A stretch of DNA of 64,000 bases from Acinetobacter brisouii (GTDB taxonomy: Bacteria; Pseudomonadota; Gammaproteobacteria; Pseudomonadales; Moraxellaceae), in assembly GCF_008993995.1 (NCBI RefSeq), contig NZ_BKNN01000001.1, positions 62,001 to 126,000 of the forward strand, read 5' to 3'. The stretch's first letter is position 1. Each line of letters opens with the position of its first letter. The notes beneath the pieces were generated by a model. That model had not been told where the DNA came from. It saw nothing but the letters and a program-made list of their open reading frames with translations, and ran no database searches. The position numbers were made by a program, and so were the translations under genes. Shown piece by piece: positions 1 through 9,988 of the stretch.

Positions 1-764
1 TCTACCAGTGCAGTTACTTCATCTAGCAAATCGCTTGGCACAATCGCAGTTGCATTGACTTCATCAGCCAGTTTTTTCACTTGCTCCTGAATCAATTCCT
101 GACGCAGTTCAAAGTTGGCAATCACATGGGCTTTTTCCAAAGCCGCCAAGTAGTCGTTCGCATGTGCCAAAGTGATCGCTTCAGGTGCATGGAAACGGTG
201 ACCATAGCTCAAGTTACCCGCAACGTGATCCTGAATCGTGGCAGGAATCACTTGGTCATCTTTCAGCAATACTACCCATTTTACAGGGCGAACAAATTCG
301 GTACGGCTTGCTGCTGAACGCATGCGTTTTGCAATCGGTAAGCGATCCAAAGCAGTTTGCAAGATTTGCGGTAAAAGTACATCGAGGCTTTGACCTTGAA
401 TGTCTTTGTAATAGCACACTTTTTCAACTTTACCTGCTTGGAAGGTTGAAACCTGTTCCACGCTAATGCCTTGACCACGCATAAAACCATCAAGCGCTTT
501 GGTTGGTTTGCCTTCAGCATCATAAGCCGCTTGTACCGCAGGGCCGTCAAAGCGTTTTTGTGTGTCAGCTTGAGCGCCATCGACATCGACAATTTTTAAA
601 GCTAAACGACGTGGTGCGGCATAAGCTTCAATTGAAGCAAAGTTCAAACCTGCTTCCTGTAAGCCTTTGACCGTTTCAGCCTGTAGGGCATCACGCAAAG
701 TTTTTAAGCTTTTTGGAGGAAGTTCTTCACAGCCGAGTTCAAATAAAACAGTATGTTGAGTCAT
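1..764 (-). CDS. glyS: Glycyl-tRNA synthetase beta subunit, N-terminal part (cut by window edge)
   Basis: This is the N-terminal ~254 residues of the beta subunit of the heterotetrameric bacterial glycyl-tRNA synthetase, which charges tRNA-Gly in the cytoplasm. The protein begins [20 protein letters not shown], a typical GlyS start (E. coli GlyS has a closely similar FLVEIGTEELPPK). The C-terminal two thirds lie outside the window. Its ATG shares one base with the TAA of glyQ (TAATG), so the two subunits are probably translationally coupled. Recognition rests on the start motif and the glyQ neighbour. Confidence 0.95.
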   Translation of the reverse strand, partial: MTQHTVLFELGCEELPPKSLKTLRDALQAETVKGLQEAGLNFASIEAYAAPRRLALKIVDVDGAQADTQKRFDGPAVQAAYDAEGKPTKALDGFMRGQGISVEQVSTFQAGKVEKVCYYKDIQGQSLDVLLPQILQTALDRLPIAKRMRSAASRTEFVRPVKWVVLLKDDQVIPATIQDHVAGNLSYGHRFHAPEAITLAHANDYLAALEKAHVIANFELRQELIQEQVKKLADEVNATAIVPSDLLDEVTALV

Positions 765-1741
765 TATTTGTTCTCCGTTTTTGCAGCTTCTGCGTCGGCT
801 TGTGCTTGTAACTGTGCCAAGACTTCATCACGTAAATGCGGTTCTGCCATTGGGAAGCCCAACTTGGCACGCGCTTGGACATAACTTTGTGCAATCGCAC
901 GTGACAATCCACGAACACGTAAAATATAACGCTGACGTTCAGTCACCGAAATCGCACCACGTGCGTCCAGCAAGTTAAAGGTGTGTGATGCTTTCATCAC
1001 TTGCTCATACGCAGGTAATGGCAGCTCAGCTTCAATCAGACGGTTGGCTTCTGACTCGTAAAAATCGAAGAATTCAAATAGTTTTTCAACAGGTGCGTAT
1101 TCGAAGTTATAAGTCGATTGTTCCACTTCGTTTTGATGGAACACATCGCCATACGTCACTGTGCCAAATGGGCCTTTGGTCCAAACCAAGTCATATACCG
1201 AGTCAACCCCTTGCAAATACATCGCAAGACGTTCAAGACCGTAAGTAATTTCACCTGTCACAGGGTAACATTCGATACCGCCCACTTGTTGGAAGTAAGT
1301 GAACTGAGTCACTTCCATACCATTCAGCCAAACTTCCCAACCTAAGCCCCAAGCGCCAAGTGTTGGAGATTCCCAGTTATCTTCTACAAAGCGAATGTCA
1401 TGGGTTAAAGTGTCAATGCCAATGGCTTTGAGTGAGTCCAAATACAACTGCTGAATGTTGTCTGGATTTGGCTTCAAGACCACTTGGAACTGGTAATAAT
1501 GCTGTAAGCGGTTCGGGTTTTCACCGTAGCGACCATCTTTAGGACGGCGCGAAGGCTGCACGTAAGCCGCGTTCCAAGTTTCAGGGCCTAAGGCACGTAA
1601 GAAGGTTGCTGTGTGGAATGTTCCTGCGCCAACTTCCATGTCATAAGGTTGCAAAACAACACAGCCTTGCTCGGCCCAGTAATTTTGTAAGGCAAGAATT
1701 AAGCCTTGAAAAGTATCAATATGCGAGATGGCGCGACTCAT
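764..1741 (-). CDS. glyQ: Glycyl-tRNA synthetase alpha subunit
   Basis: This is the catalytic alpha subunit (325 aa) of the alpha2beta2 glycyl-tRNA synthetase. The sequence carries the class II aaRS signatures of GlyQ, such as [17 protein letters not shown] near the N-terminus, [38 protein letters not shown] and [18 protein letters not shown]. The frame is open upstream for 29 more codons, but family members start at [12 protein letters not shown], so I chose the ATG at 1741; a weak GTGGATG lies 5' of it. It forms an operon with glyS, with a one-base overlap. Confidence 0.97.
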   Translation of the reverse strand: MSRAISHIDTFQGLILALQNYWAEQGCVVLQPYDMEVGAGTFHTATFLRALGPETWNAAYVQPSRRPKDGRYGENPNRLQHYYQFQVVLKPNPDNIQQLYLDSLKAIGIDTLTHDIRFVEDNWESPTLGAWGLGWEVWLNGMEVTQFTYFQQVGGIECYPVTGEITYGLERLAMYLQGVDSVYDLVWTKGPFGTVTYGDVFHQNEVEQSTYNFEYAPVEKLFEFFDFYESEANRLIEAELPLPAYEQVMKASHTFNLLDARGAISVTERQRYILRVRGLSRAIAQSYVQARAKLGFPMAEPHLRDEVLAQLQAQADAEAAKTENK

Positions 1742-1859
1742 GTAGCATCCACGAATTATGAGAAAAATTGTCCCTAAGTATAAGGATTTTGTAGGTAGGT
1801 GGCAAAGACTTCTATGCAAAATTGCCAATCGTCAGGGAAATGATGAATGAGATAAATTT

Positions 1860-1888
1860 TGCATATAGATTCAGCATTTTCTCATCAA
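1860..1888 (-). promoter_or_regulatory. Candidate sigma70 promoter of glyQS
   Basis: Read on the minus strand, TTGATG (1888-1883) is followed after 17 nt by TATGCA (1865-1860). This would start transcription near 1853 and give a leader of about 110 nt before glyQ. It is a pattern match only. No T-box-like leader is evident. Confidence 0.4.
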
Positions 1889-1920
1889 AGGGTTTTCTGA
1901 TATTTATAATCTATAAAATA

Positions 1921-1950
1921 AATACATCTTTAAGGTTCACACCGTATAAT
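1921..1950 (+). promoter_or_regulatory. Candidate promoter of the HPP/CBS gene
   Basis: A perfect TATAAT (1945-1950) lies 28 nt upstream of the ATG at 1979. The -35 region is poor (AATACA at 1921-1926, 18-nt spacer). It faces away from the glyQS promoter in the 237-nt divergent intergenic region. Confidence 0.45.
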
Positions 1951-1978
1951 ATTTTTCCATAGCGTAAAAAGAGCAGGA

Positions 1979-3073
1979 ATGATGTCGCTACCGATAGACA
2001 TTTTAAAACCCAATTTTAAATTGTTGCCCGTTAGGGAACGCGTGTTGTGCGCGCTTGGTGCCTTATTTGGACTCGCGATTTCATCCGCTTTTAGCTGGTG
2101 GGTGTTAGGTGGTTTTAATGCATGGTACATTGCCCCAATGGGCGCATCTTCAGTCTTGTTATTTGCTGTCCCTTCTAGCCCTTTGGCACAGCCGTGGAAT
2201 ATTGTGGTCGGAAATACGCTTGCCGCATTCATTGGAGTTTTGTGCACACAATATATTCCTGAAGTAACACTTGCATTTAGTATTGCCGTTGCACTGGCGA
2301 TTTTTTTGATGATGAGCAGTGATTCCTTACATCCCCCGAGTGGAGCAGTTGCGATGACCGCAGTCTTGGGTGGAGCATCAGTGCATCAGTTGGGCTTTAA
2401 ATTTATCGCTTATCCTGTTTTGTTAAATTCATTGTTACTTTTGGCTGTGGCAGTCATTTTTAATCGTGCCATTGGACGCAGTTACCCAAACACTGCACAG
2501 CTTAATCCGCGTAGCAAAGACCCGACACCAGAACAAAAAGTCAGTATTCAACCCCAAGACATTCAAGATGTTTTAGCGCATCAAACCGAGCTACTCGATA
2601 TTAGCCAATATCAGCTTGAGGAAATTATTTTACAGGCACAGCGCCATGCTCAACAGCGCTCTCCACAGATTTACGCCTGCCGAGATATTATGAGTCGTGA
2701 CTTAATCACCCTAAATGCTCAAGATGAAATTCAGCAGGCTGTTGCCAAATTCAAACAGGTCAATCTGATGAGCTTGCCTGTGATTGATGATGCAGGAAAA
2801 TTATTGGGTACACTGGCACTCTATGAAGTCGTGGAATGGTTTCAGTCAGTTGCTGATCCACGCGCGCCACACCAAGATTTTGTCTATCAGATTATGCAGC
2901 GCCAAGTGGTTACGGTTCAGCCTGAACAACCGTTATACGACCTTATTCCTTATTTTGTGGAACGTTCATTTAATTATATTGCTGTGGTTGAGCAGCAACG
3001 CTTAGTTGGAATTATTAGTCGTGCCGATATGATTGCGGCGTTACAGCGACAATTGCTGATGCAACAGGCATAA
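1979..3073 (+). CDS. HPP family membrane protein with C-terminal CBS domain pair
   Basis: This 364-aa protein has an N-terminal membrane region with about four or five hydrophobic segments (residues ~20-165). The HPP family signature is visible as SSDSLHPPSGAVAMTAVLGG, with MGASSVLLFAVPSSPLAQPWN before it. The C-terminal half (about residues 230-360) has two CBS repeats (CRDIMSRDLITLN..., and QIMQRQVVTVQPEQPL...). HPP proteins are membrane proteins, some linked to nitrite transport in plastids and cyanobacteria; the CBS pair suggests gating by an adenine nucleotide. The substrate here cannot be told. ATG 1979 and ATG 1982 are both possible behind GAGCAGGA. Confidence 0.9.
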   Translation: MMSLPIDILKPNFKLLPVRERVLCALGALFGLAISSAFSWWVLGGFNAWYIAPMGASSVLLFAVPSSPLAQPWNIVVGNTLAAFIGVLCTQYIPEVTLAFSIAVALAIFLMMSSDSLHPPSGAVAMTAVLGGASVHQLGFKFIAYPVLLNSLLLLAVAVIFNRAIGRSYPNTAQLNPRSKDPTPEQKVSIQPQDIQDVLAHQTELLDISQYQLEEIILQAQRHAQQRSPQIYACRDIMSRDLITLNAQDEIQQAVAKFKQVNLMSLPVIDDAGKLLGTLALYEVVEWFQSVADPRAPHQDFVYQIMQRQVVTVQPEQPLYDLIPYFVERSFNYIAVVEQQRLVGIISRADMIAALQRQLLMQQA

Positions 3074-3078
3074 AAAAA

Positions 3079-3105
3079 CCACGACTTTCGGGGGAAAAGT
3101 CGTGG
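3079..3105 (-). terminator. Intrinsic terminator of the PspC gene
   Basis: CCACGACTTT (3079-3088) pairs with AAAGTCGTGG (3096-3105). On the minus strand the hairpin is followed by a run of seven T, so it ends the PspC transcript. It lies just after the HPP stop codon and may also act in that direction, without a T tract. Confidence 0.8.
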
Positions 3106-3119
3106 CGAAACTTTAAAAC

Positions 3120-3380
3120 TTAGCGATAACGTTCTTCATTGATGGTGCGAATCGGGTGTTGATAGCGCATCGAAGGGTTAAAAATTCTTTTTTGCTTAGG
3201 AATGATGATCCATAAAATCAGATAGACCAAAATACCAGGAAATGCTGCACTCATAAGAGAAACAACAACAAAGAGGACACGCAAAAGGTTGGCGTTCCAG
3301 CCAAAACGATCAGCAATACCTCCCATTACCCCAGCAATCATCTGTTGGCGGCTTGAACGGTATAGTCCTGAACTGCTCAT
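3120..3380 (-). CDS. PspC domain protein
   Basis: This is an 86-aa small membrane protein with the PspC fold. It begins with a basic segment (LYRSSRQQMIAGVMGGIADRFGWN), where GVxGGIA is the PspC hallmark. One strongly hydrophobic segment follows (LLRVLFVVVSLM...ILVYLILWIIIP), then a basic tail. PspC proteins act at the inner membrane in phage-shock or envelope stress responses. There is no pspA or pspB nearby, so its role here is open. GGAG lies at good spacing before the ATG. Confidence 0.88.
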   Translation of the reverse strand: MSSSGLYRSSRQQMIAGVMGGIADRFGWNANLLRVLFVVVSLMSAAFPGILVYLILWIIIPKQKRIFNPSMRYQHPIRTINEERYR

Positions 3381-3596
3381 GCAAGGCTCCTGTTATATAT
3401 AAGCATCACGATATTAACAAATAATGCGAACAAAGTCTTACTTTTTATATGGGACTTGAATGAAAAATTTCTAGGCTTAGCCTGCTGAAAAAGCGTTAAT
3501 TTATGTAAATTTTTACTGTACAAAAAATAGTTTTGATTAAAATGCCTGACATAAAGATGTCATTCGGCATATTTTACTCTCCCAAAGGTTCTTATA

Positions 3597-4232
3597 ATGC
3601 TCCCCCCATTACCTTATCTAAAAATGATGAGTTACTCAACTGTGCTTTGTGGGTGTGCATTGCTCAGTGCTTGTAGTCCAGCATCAGGTGACAATATACC
3701 AAATGGCAGCGCCGCATCGGCAAGTTTAGCAGTGCATAGTCATACGAATGATGGTCAAAAATTGATGGATGTTGCAGGTAAAAGCACCATGCCTGCACAA
3801 AATCAGCAGCCTGAAGTTCATCATGTGTTGACTCAACAAGAAAAACATATGGTTGGGCGTTATATTGTGACGATTTCCTGTATTGATCGGATTGCACGTT
3901 GTGAAACAGGGAAAAAGGGCTCAGTTGAGTACATTATCAACCTAATGGATGATGGCTCGGTATTTCGTTTGATTAAGAGCTTTGGAAAAATTTATGCAGA
4001 TACGCGAATGGCGGAAGGTTATCAAGAAGACCATTGGGAAGTGGTGAGTGAACAGCAAAAGCAATATGTATTAGTCCATTTTAATACAGGTTTAAAATTT
4101 TATTATCTTATTGATGCTAAAGGCAATTTGATGATGGATAGCCAGCGAAATTTTGCTGTAAATCATCGTTTCTTTGAGCAGGGTCATCCTTATACATTAA
4201 ATGACTACTATTTAGAACGCGCTCAGAACTAA
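3597..4232 (+). CDS. Hypothetical lipoprotein
   Basis: This 211-aa protein has a signal peptide ending in a lipobox (CALLSAC, Cys at residue 26), so it is expected to be lipidated and anchored in the envelope. A low-complexity Ser/Ala/Asn/Gln-rich linker to about residue 80 is followed by a compact domain with a Cys pair (ISCIDRIARCETGKKG) and alternating beta-like segments. I do not recognise the family. AAAGG lies 8 nt before the ATG at 3597; ATGs at 3624 and 3627 would also keep the signal peptide. Confidence 0.8.
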   Translation: MLPPLPYLKMMSYSTVLCGCALLSACSPASGDNIPNGSAASASLAVHSHTNDGQKLMDVAGKSTMPAQNQQPEVHHVLTQQEKHMVGRYIVTISCIDRIARCETGKKGSVEYIINLMDDGSVFRLIKSFGKIYADTRMAEGYQEDHWEVVSEQQKQYVLVHFNTGLKFYYLIDAKGNLMMDSQRNFAVNHRFFEQGHPYTLNDYYLERAQN

Positions 4233-4285
4233 TTCAACGGACATGATATTGATCTGAAATGTCATTCTGATTTTTACACAGGCAA

Positions 4286-4316
4286 AAAAAATCCTCTCAA
4301 AAAGAGAGGATTTTTT
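4286..4316. terminator. Bidirectional terminator between the lipoprotein gene and the tRNA-Lys pair
   Basis: AATCCTCTC (4290-4298) and GAGAGGATT (4304-4312) form a stem flanked by an A tract on the left and a T tract on the right. It can therefore end the lipoprotein mRNA on the plus strand and the tRNA transcript on the minus strand. Confidence 0.85.
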
Positions 4317-4323
4317 AGAATCT

Positions 4324-4399
4324 TGGTGGGTCGTCCGCGACTCGAACGCGGGACCAACGGATTAAAAGTCCGCTGCTCTACCAACTGAGCTAACGACCC
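4324..4399 (-). tRNA. tRNA-Lys (anticodon TTT), copy 2
   Basis: This is a 76-nt tRNA on the minus strand with a 7-bp acceptor stem (GGGTCGT/ACGACCC), a D-loop region AGCTCAGTTGGTAGAGC, anticodon loop CTTTTAA giving anticodon TTT, a T-arm containing GTTCGAGTC, and an encoded 3' CCA (4326-4324). It is identical to the copy 22 nt upstream and probably co-transcribed with it. Confidence 0.97.
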
Positions 4400-4421
4400 C
4401 TAACGGGTTCAATTCGATAAA

Positions 4422-4497
4422 TGGTGGGTCGTCCGCGACTCGAACGCGGGACCAACGGATTAAAAGTCCGCTGCTCTACCAACTGAGCTAACGACCC
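4422..4497 (-). tRNA. tRNA-Lys (anticodon TTT), copy 1
   Basis: This is the promoter-proximal copy of the tandem tRNA-Lys pair: 76 nt, anticodon TTT, encoded CCA and the same sequence as the second copy. It starts about 20 nt downstream of a strong sigma70 promoter on the minus strand. Confidence 0.97.
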
Positions 4498-4517
4498 ATA
4501 TCGTCTTGATGGTGCGT

Positions 4518-4545
4518 ATTGTAGCAAGATCTTGGGCGATGGCAA
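4518..4545 (-). promoter_or_regulatory. Promoter of the tRNA-Lys pair
   Basis: On the minus strand TTGCCA (4545-4540) and TACAAT (4523-4518) are separated by 16 nt, each 5/6 to consensus. The predicted start is near 4511, about 14 nt before the first tRNA. Confidence 0.75.
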
Positions 4546-4617
4546 GAGGATTTTGCAAGAAAATGAATTAACTGCTTACAAAATCCACAAATTAAGTGTT
4601 TTAAGTCGAAAAAATGA

Positions 4618-6453
4618 TTAAAAACGATAGTGATACTGTTGAATGTTGGCAAAAATCTCAGCAGTAAGTGGGGTATAGGTCTGACTCTGAGGCAGGGTCA
4701 CAACGATTGGCTCATGGCATTGCTCTAAATCAAAACCTTGATGCTTTAACTTGTTTTTTGGGTATTTAAAGGTACTCGTCGTTTCAAGCTGTTGCTGAAT
4801 TCTTAAAAACACAGGAACTGCATAAGCAGGCAGTGCTTGCTGTAGCTTTTTCCAAAGCTCGGCAAGATTAAGCTGTTCTAAGCTAAGACCTTGTGCCAGT
4901 GTGATACTGGCCATTCCTGCCCGTCCATTGGTTTGAGGAATCTCTACACCGTAGACCACAGCTTCAGCAATCTCAGTTTGCTGCATTAAGACATTTTCAA
5001 CTTCTGCCGTTGAAACATTTTCACCTTTCCAGCGGAAGGTATCACCTAAGCGGTCAATAAATTGTGCATGGCGAAAGCCTAAATTTCGGACTAAATCACC
5101 ACTATTAAAATAGGCATCGCCTTGTTTAAAAACATCTTGCAAAAGGGCACTCTGATTTTTTGCAGCATCACTATACCCATCGAAAGGTGAACGTCGGGTA
5201 ATCTTACCAATTAGTAATCCCACTTCACCTTTTTTGACCTTCTGGCAAAAGCCTTGATCATTGCGAATCGGTCGATTTTTCTCCTGATCATATTGCACAA
5301 TGGCAAAAGGGGTCGGTGAAAGCCCGACGGTATTATCAAAATTGAGCAGATTGCTAAAACCAACATTGCCTTCACTTGAAGCGTACATTTCTAAAATTTC
5401 ATCAACGGCAAAACGCTGTTTGAAATCATGCCAAATATTAGGACGCAGACCATTACCAATCATTTTACTGACTCGGTGCTGCTGGTCTTGTGATGATGCT
5501 GGAGCATCTAGCAGGTAGCGACAGATTTCACCGACATAACCCAAAGCCGATACATTAAATTTTTGGACATCTAACCAAAATTGACTGGTTGAATATTTAC
5601 GTCGAGTTGCCAATGCTGCACCGCCAGCAATCACACCACACCAACACACCACAATACCTGTGGCATGGTACATCGGTAATGGGGCATAGAGGACATCTTG
5701 TTCATTTAAATTAAGCATATGCCCATAAGTGCCGTAAGCCAGTGTCCAGCGCCCATGATTGAAAATCACCGCTTTAGGTAAGCCTGTTGTACCCGATGTG
5801 TAAATGTAAAATAGCCCATCTTTGGCATAAACATGCTTGGTTGTGGTGGTATTAAATTCGGGAAAGCAATCAATACATTGTGCTAAGTTTAAATAACCTT
5901 GTGGTGCTGTACCTTGTTCTTTACGTGTTTCAGTATCAGCAAACCAGTAACAACGTATGGTTTCATCGAATTCATGCTGAATTGGTTGAATGACAGTATC
6001 GTATTCTGCCCCAACAATTAGGGCTTTTGGCTGAACCAGACGAATGCTATGACTCAGTACCTGACCTGATTGCGCTGTGTTGAGTAAAGCTGCAATTGCT
6101 CCAATTTTAGCAAGAGCCAAAACACAGGCAAAAAATTCAGGACGATTGCTGAGCATGATGGCAATCACGTCACCTTTTTGCACACCTTGAGCTAGAAAGT
6201 AGTGTCCAATCTGGTTCGCCCACTGATTCAGTTCTTTATAACTCATCTGCTGTTGTTCAAAAAATAAAGCAGGGCGTTCAGAATGATATTGAGCTGTTTT
6301 TTCAAAAGCTACCGCAAGTCCTGTCGGGGTTTTGCTGCTACGCAAATAAGCTTGTTTTAAGCCTGAGAGAATATGGGGTAATTTCGGTAAGACGGATGGA
6401 ATTTTTTGGAGCAGATCGCTGAATTCGATGGTATCTGTAGAAGAAGCTTTCAT
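4618..6453 (-). CDS. Long-chain acyl-CoA synthetase, FATP / FadD6-like
   Basis: This 611-aa AMP-forming acyl-CoA synthetase should activate long-chain fatty acids to CoA thioesters at the inner membrane. The P-loop-like motif FYIYTSGTTGLPKA (about residues 211-224) and the later SGDLVRN and DRLGDTFRWKGENVSTAEVE motifs identify the ANL superfamily. The opening (LAVAFEKTAQYHSERPALFFE) and the C-terminus resemble the FATP/very-long-chain branch. The first M is a GTG; I prefer the ATG at 6453, which has AGG six nt upstream. It appears to be a single-gene unit. Confidence 0.88.
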   Translation of the reverse strand: MKASSTDTIEFSDLLQKIPSVLPKLPHILSGLKQAYLRSSKTPTGLAVAFEKTAQYHSERPALFFEQQQMSYKELNQWANQIGHYFLAQGVQKGDVIAIMLSNRPEFFACVLALAKIGAIAALLNTAQSGQVLSHSIRLVQPKALIVGAEYDTVIQPIQHEFDETIRCYWFADTETRKEQGTAPQGYLNLAQCIDCFPEFNTTTTKHVYAKDGLFYIYTSGTTGLPKAVIFNHGRWTLAYGTYGHMLNLNEQDVLYAPLPMYHATGIVVCWCGVIAGGAALATRRKYSTSQFWLDVQKFNVSALGYVGEICRYLLDAPASSQDQQHRVSKMIGNGLRPNIWHDFKQRFAVDEILEMYASSEGNVGFSNLLNFDNTVGLSPTPFAIVQYDQEKNRPIRNDQGFCQKVKKGEVGLLIGKITRRSPFDGYSDAAKNQSALLQDVFKQGDAYFNSGDLVRNLGFRHAQFIDRLGDTFRWKGENVSTAEVENVLMQQTEIAEAVVYGVEIPQTNGRAGMASITLAQGLSLEQLNLAELWKKLQQALPAYAVPVFLRIQQQLETTSTFKYPKNKLKHQGFDLEQCHEPIVVTLPQSQTYTPLTAEIFANIQQYHYRF

Positions 6454-6508
6454 CACGTACCTATACTAAACAAAGAGAGAAAAATAATCAGTTATTTGCC
6501 TTAAAACT

Positions 6509-6538
6509 AAAAACCGCTTCACGAAGGAAGCGGTTTTT
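6509..6538 (-). terminator. Terminator of rne
   Basis: AAAAACCGCTTC (6509-6520) pairs with GAAGCGGTTTTT (6527-6538) around a 6-nt loop. On the minus strand the stem ends in a T tract directly after the rne stop codon. Confidence 0.85.
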
Positions 6539-6550
6539 GTTTACAGAGGA

Positions 6551-9500
6551 TTATTCTGTAGGGGTGTTTGGTGTTGCTTTTTTCGGTGGACGTCCACGTG
6601 GGCGACGAGGTGGGCGCGCTGCTGTTTTGTCTTTGGCAGCGGCCTTGCTGCTGTCTTCTGTTTTAGTTTCAACTTCGGCAGCAGTTTCTTCAACTACAGG
6701 CGAGCTGACCTTTTCAGTTTCAGTGATAGGCGTTGCAACTTCAGGATTTACAATCTCTGATGCTGTTTCAGTCACAGTCACCTCGACTTCAGTGCTTTCT
6801 GCAACTGGAGTAACTACAGCTTCAGACTCTAGAGACGTTGCCTCTGAGCTTGTTTCAACGATTGTTTCTGCAGTAATAGGAGCTGCTATTTCAGTTGTTG
6901 ACTCCTCAACGACTGGACTAGTTTCTTCTACTGCGACCACGGTTTCCTCTGCTTGCTCCTGTAGGTGCTTGGCTTTCGCCTGTTCAGCAGCCTGTTTTGC
7001 TAAGCGACGACGTTCGCGAGGATCATTGGCAACACGTATTTGTGGTGCTTCTGGCGGGGTGAGGGCTAAAACTTCAGCAGGTTCAGCTTCGGCAGTGACT
7101 TTGCTTGGCAACTGTACATCACGCGTCACAGGCTTTTTCTCAGCTTCAACGTCAGCAGGCTGTTCAGCTACAGTACTGGCAGCATATTGCTCAGTGAATT
7201 TGATCAAAGCACGATTGAAGGTTTGTACCAAACCAAACTGCTCAATGAGTACGGTACAGTCTTCACCATAAACATGGCGAATGAGGCTACCCACATTGTA
7301 CTGCGCTAATGTTGGAACTTGGCTCGGACTCAGTTTGACCACAGGTGTGGTTGATACTTTGGCTTCGCGTTGTTGGCGGCGGCGCATACGTGGGTCATTG
7401 CTCGCACGTTTAACTTCAGATTGAACTGCTGGTTTATTTTCAGCTGTTTTTTCTTCAGCGTTGCTCACCACTTTTTCTTCAACAGCAGCAATAGGCTGTT
7501 CAGCTGTTACTTCTGTTTTAACGACTTCAGGAGTTGTAGTCACTTGATCGACTACTTCTTCAGGAGCAGTGGCAACAGCGAGTGGACTGTTATGCAATGC
7601 AACAATTTCACGTGTTGCTTGCTCAACGTTCACGAGTAATGCTGTCGTCATTTCCTCTGAACGAGGTACATCAACAACATTGACTTTGACATCTGCTGGC
7701 TTAGCAGTGACAGCAGGAGTCGGGGTGTTGTTCACGACAACTGTCGGCTCTGTATTTAATACAGATGCATCGCGATGGCGATTTGGACGTTGTGGGCGCT
7801 GTTGATTGCGGTCACGACGTGCCACAGCAGGAGCTTCATTGGCATGATTTTGCTCAGTGAAATTAGGCTCTTGTTGTTGGCGTTTTTGTTGGCGTTTCAG
7901 TTCACGCATTTCTTGACGCGATAATTGCACAACTTCTTCGTGAACTTGAGCATTCTGATTTTGCTCAGGTTGTTGCTGTTCACGAGGTTCTTTGTGCTTA
8001 TTACGCTGTTTTTTATGGTTGTTATTGTTGCGCTGTTGTTGAGACTTTTCATCTTTTTCGTGAGGTTCACGTTTTTCTGGCTTGCTTGGCGCAGCAACTG
8101 AAGATGGTGCAAGATAAGCATTATTATTGCTCACCGTTGCTGGAGTTTCAGGTACAGGCGTTGCAACAGTGTTCTGTACTTGACCAAACTGACCACGGCT
8201 GACAGCGCCATTGTTCACCATCTGTTCAATCGCTGCAGCAGCATTATTGGCAGAGCGTGACTGGTCACTTGTATGCGCCTGTTTTTGAACAAACAGATTT
8301 TCTAGCCATGCACATGGACTATTATTTTTCTGAGCAGGTGCAGCAACTTGCTGTGGTGCTTGTTCTACTGCAGCAGGAGGAGCATTGCGTTTTTGTTTTG
8401 CTTCAGGTGCTGTTGCGACTGGCGCAGTATGCTCATCTTCTAAATGCCATTCAGAAGACTGATAGCCAAGCTCTTTTTCACTTGAACGCGTTGCTTCTGT
8501 ACGTTCGTAGCTGGTCGGTGCAAAACCTTCAGGGTTGTACTGAATTTCATAATGTGGTGTTTCCAAGTGCGGGTGAGGCAACACGGTAACACGGACATTT
8601 GAAGTTTGTTCAAGATAAACCAGACTGTGGCGTTTTTCATTGAGCAAGAACGCTGCAATTTCAACAGGAACTTCAACTTGAACTTCACCATGACGTTCAC
8701 GAAGCGCAATTTCTTCGATCTTACGCATGATAGAAAGAGAAAGAGAACGAAGGTCACGTACCATGCCTGTACCATGACAGCGTGGGCAGACATAACCTGT
8801 TGCTTCTTCTAGAGATGGACGTAAGCGCTGACGGCTCATTTCCATTAAACCAAAACGTGATAGCTGACCAAACTGGATACGCGCACGGTCACTTTGCGTT
8901 GCTTCGCGAAGTTTCGCTTCAACCACACGCTGGTTACGGTCTTTAGTCATGTCGATGAAGTCGATCACCACTAAACCACCGATATCACGCAAACGTAATT
9001 GACGTGCAATTTCTTCAGCAGCTTCAACGTTGGTGTTGAGCGCAGTTTCTTCAACATCGTGACCACGGGTTGATTTTGCTGAGTTGATGTCGATTGAAAC
9101 CAAAGCTTCAGTTTGGTCAATGACAATCGAACCGCCAGATGGCAATTTCACTTCGCGTTCATAAGCGGTTTGAATTTGGCTTTCGATACCAAAGTGTGCA
9201 AACAGTGGCTCATTTAGTGTATAGGTTTTTAATTTGTCGAGTTGACGAGGCATCACTGCTTTAACAAAGTTATAGGCTTCGTTAAATGCTTGCTCGCTAT
9301 CAATCAGGATTTCAGCAACGTCATCACGTAAGTAATCACGAATGGCACGAGTAACAACCCCCGCTTCCTGATGAACTAACATTGGCGATGGGCCAGAATT
9401 TGCTGTGCTTTGAATTTGCGCCCAAAGGTCAAGCAAGTGTTGCAAGTCAAGTTGCAATTCTTCTTGGCTACGCCCAATACCTGCGGTACGCACAATTACG

Positions 9501-9988
9501 CTCATACCACGAGGCACATTGAGCGATGCTAACATTTCTTTGAGTTCTTCACGCACAGAACCTGAAATTTGACGGCTGATACCACCACCTTTCGGGTTAT
9601 TTGGCATAAGCACCAAGTAACGACCTGCAAGTGAAATATAGGTAGACAGCGCAGCACCCTTGTTACCACGTTCTTCTTTTTCAACTTGGACTAAAAGTTC
9701 AGTTCCTTCGCTGATCAGTTCGCGAATGTTATTGTTTTCACGTGGGTCACTGTTGAGATAGCTGCGTGCAATTTCACGCATAGATAAAAAGCCTTGACGC
9801 CCTGCGCCATACTCGACAAATACAGCTTCAAGTGATGGCTCTACACGGGTGACATGACCTTTATAGATATTTGATTTTTTTTGTTCACGGGTACGGTTTT
9901 CAAGGTCAAAATCGTACAGACGATGACCAGTGATGAGTGCAACACGAACTTCTTCGGCATGTGTTGCATTGATCAACATACGTTTCAT
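6551..9988 (-). CDS. rne: Ribonuclease E
   Basis: This 1145-aa essential endoribonuclease is the core of the RNA degradosome. The catalytic half is well conserved: MKRMLINAT start, S1 domain ([22 protein letters not shown], from about residue 35), the DNase I-like active site (VSIDINSA and VIDFIDMT with the catalytic Asp residues), and the Zn-link motif CPRCHGTG near residue 408. The C-terminal ~600 residues are disordered and of low complexity: Gln/Asn/Arg-rich, then Glu/Thr/Val-rich. They hold two copies of an NDPRxRRR motif (about residues 864 and 988). An upstream in-frame GTG at 10015 exists, but homology supports the ATG at 9988. Confidence 0.97.
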   Translation of the reverse strand: MKRMLINATHAEEVRVALITGHRLYDFDLENRTREQKKSNIYKGHVTRVEPSLEAVFVEYGAGRQGFLSMREIARSYLNSDPRENNNIRELISEGTELLVQVEKEERGNKGAALSTYISLAGRYLVLMPNNPKGGGISRQISGSVREELKEMLASLNVPRGMSVIVRTAGIGRSQEELQLDLQHLLDLWAQIQSTANSGPSPMLVHQEAGVVTRAIRDYLRDDVAEILIDSEQAFNEAYNFVKAVMPRQLDKLKTYTLNEPLFAHFGIESQIQTAYEREVKLPSGGSIVIDQTEALVSIDINSAKSTRGHDVEETALNTNVEAAEEIARQLRLRDIGGLVVIDFIDMTKDRNQRVVEAKLREATQSDRARIQFGQLSRFGLMEMSRQRLRPSLEEATGYVCPRCHGTGMVRDLRSLSLSIMRKIEEIALRERHGEVQVEVPVEIAAFLLNEKRHSLVYLEQTSNVRVTVLPHPHLETPHYEIQYNPEGFAPTSYERTEATRSSEKELGYQSSEWHLEDEHTAPVATAPEAKQKRNAPPAAVEQAPQQVAAPAQKNNSPCAWLENLFVQKQAHTSDQSRSANNAAAAIEQMVNNGAVSRGQFGQVQNTVATPVPETPATVSNNNAYLAPSSVAAPSKPEKREPHEKDEKSQQQRNNNNHKKQRNKHKEPREQQQPEQNQNAQVHEEVVQLSRQEMRELKRQQKRQQQEPNFTEQNHANEAPAVARRDRNQQRPQRPNRHRDASVLNTEPTVVVNNTPTPAVTAKPADVKVNVVDVPRSEEMTTALLVNVEQATREIVALHNSPLAVATAPEEVVDQVTTTPEVVKTEVTAEQPIAAVEEKVVSNAEEKTAENKPAVQSEVKRASNDPRMRRRQQREAKVSTTPVVKLSPSQVPTLAQYNVGSLIRHVYGEDCTVLIEQFGLVQTFNRALIKFTEQYAASTVAEQPADVEAEKKPVTRDVQLPSKVTAEAEPAEVLALTPPEAPQIRVANDPRERRRLAKQAAEQAKAKHLQEQAEETVVAVEETSPVVEESTTEIAAPITAETIVETSSEATSLESEAVVTPVAESTEVEVTVTETASEIVNPEVATPITETEKVSSPVVEETAAEVETKTEDSSKAAAKDKTAARPPRRPRGRPPKKATPNTPTE

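Noticed and set aside
4324-4497. Direct repeat of ~76 nt, considered as a mobile-element or integration site
   Set aside because: It is fully explained by two identical tRNA-Lys genes; no integrase or att-like duplication nearby.
6537-7271. Long Ser/Thr/Val-rich plus-strand ORF (244 codons) opposite the end of rne
   Set aside because: It is antisense to the low-complexity rne tail, whose codon pattern leaves the opposite strand open. No RBS or sensible domain.
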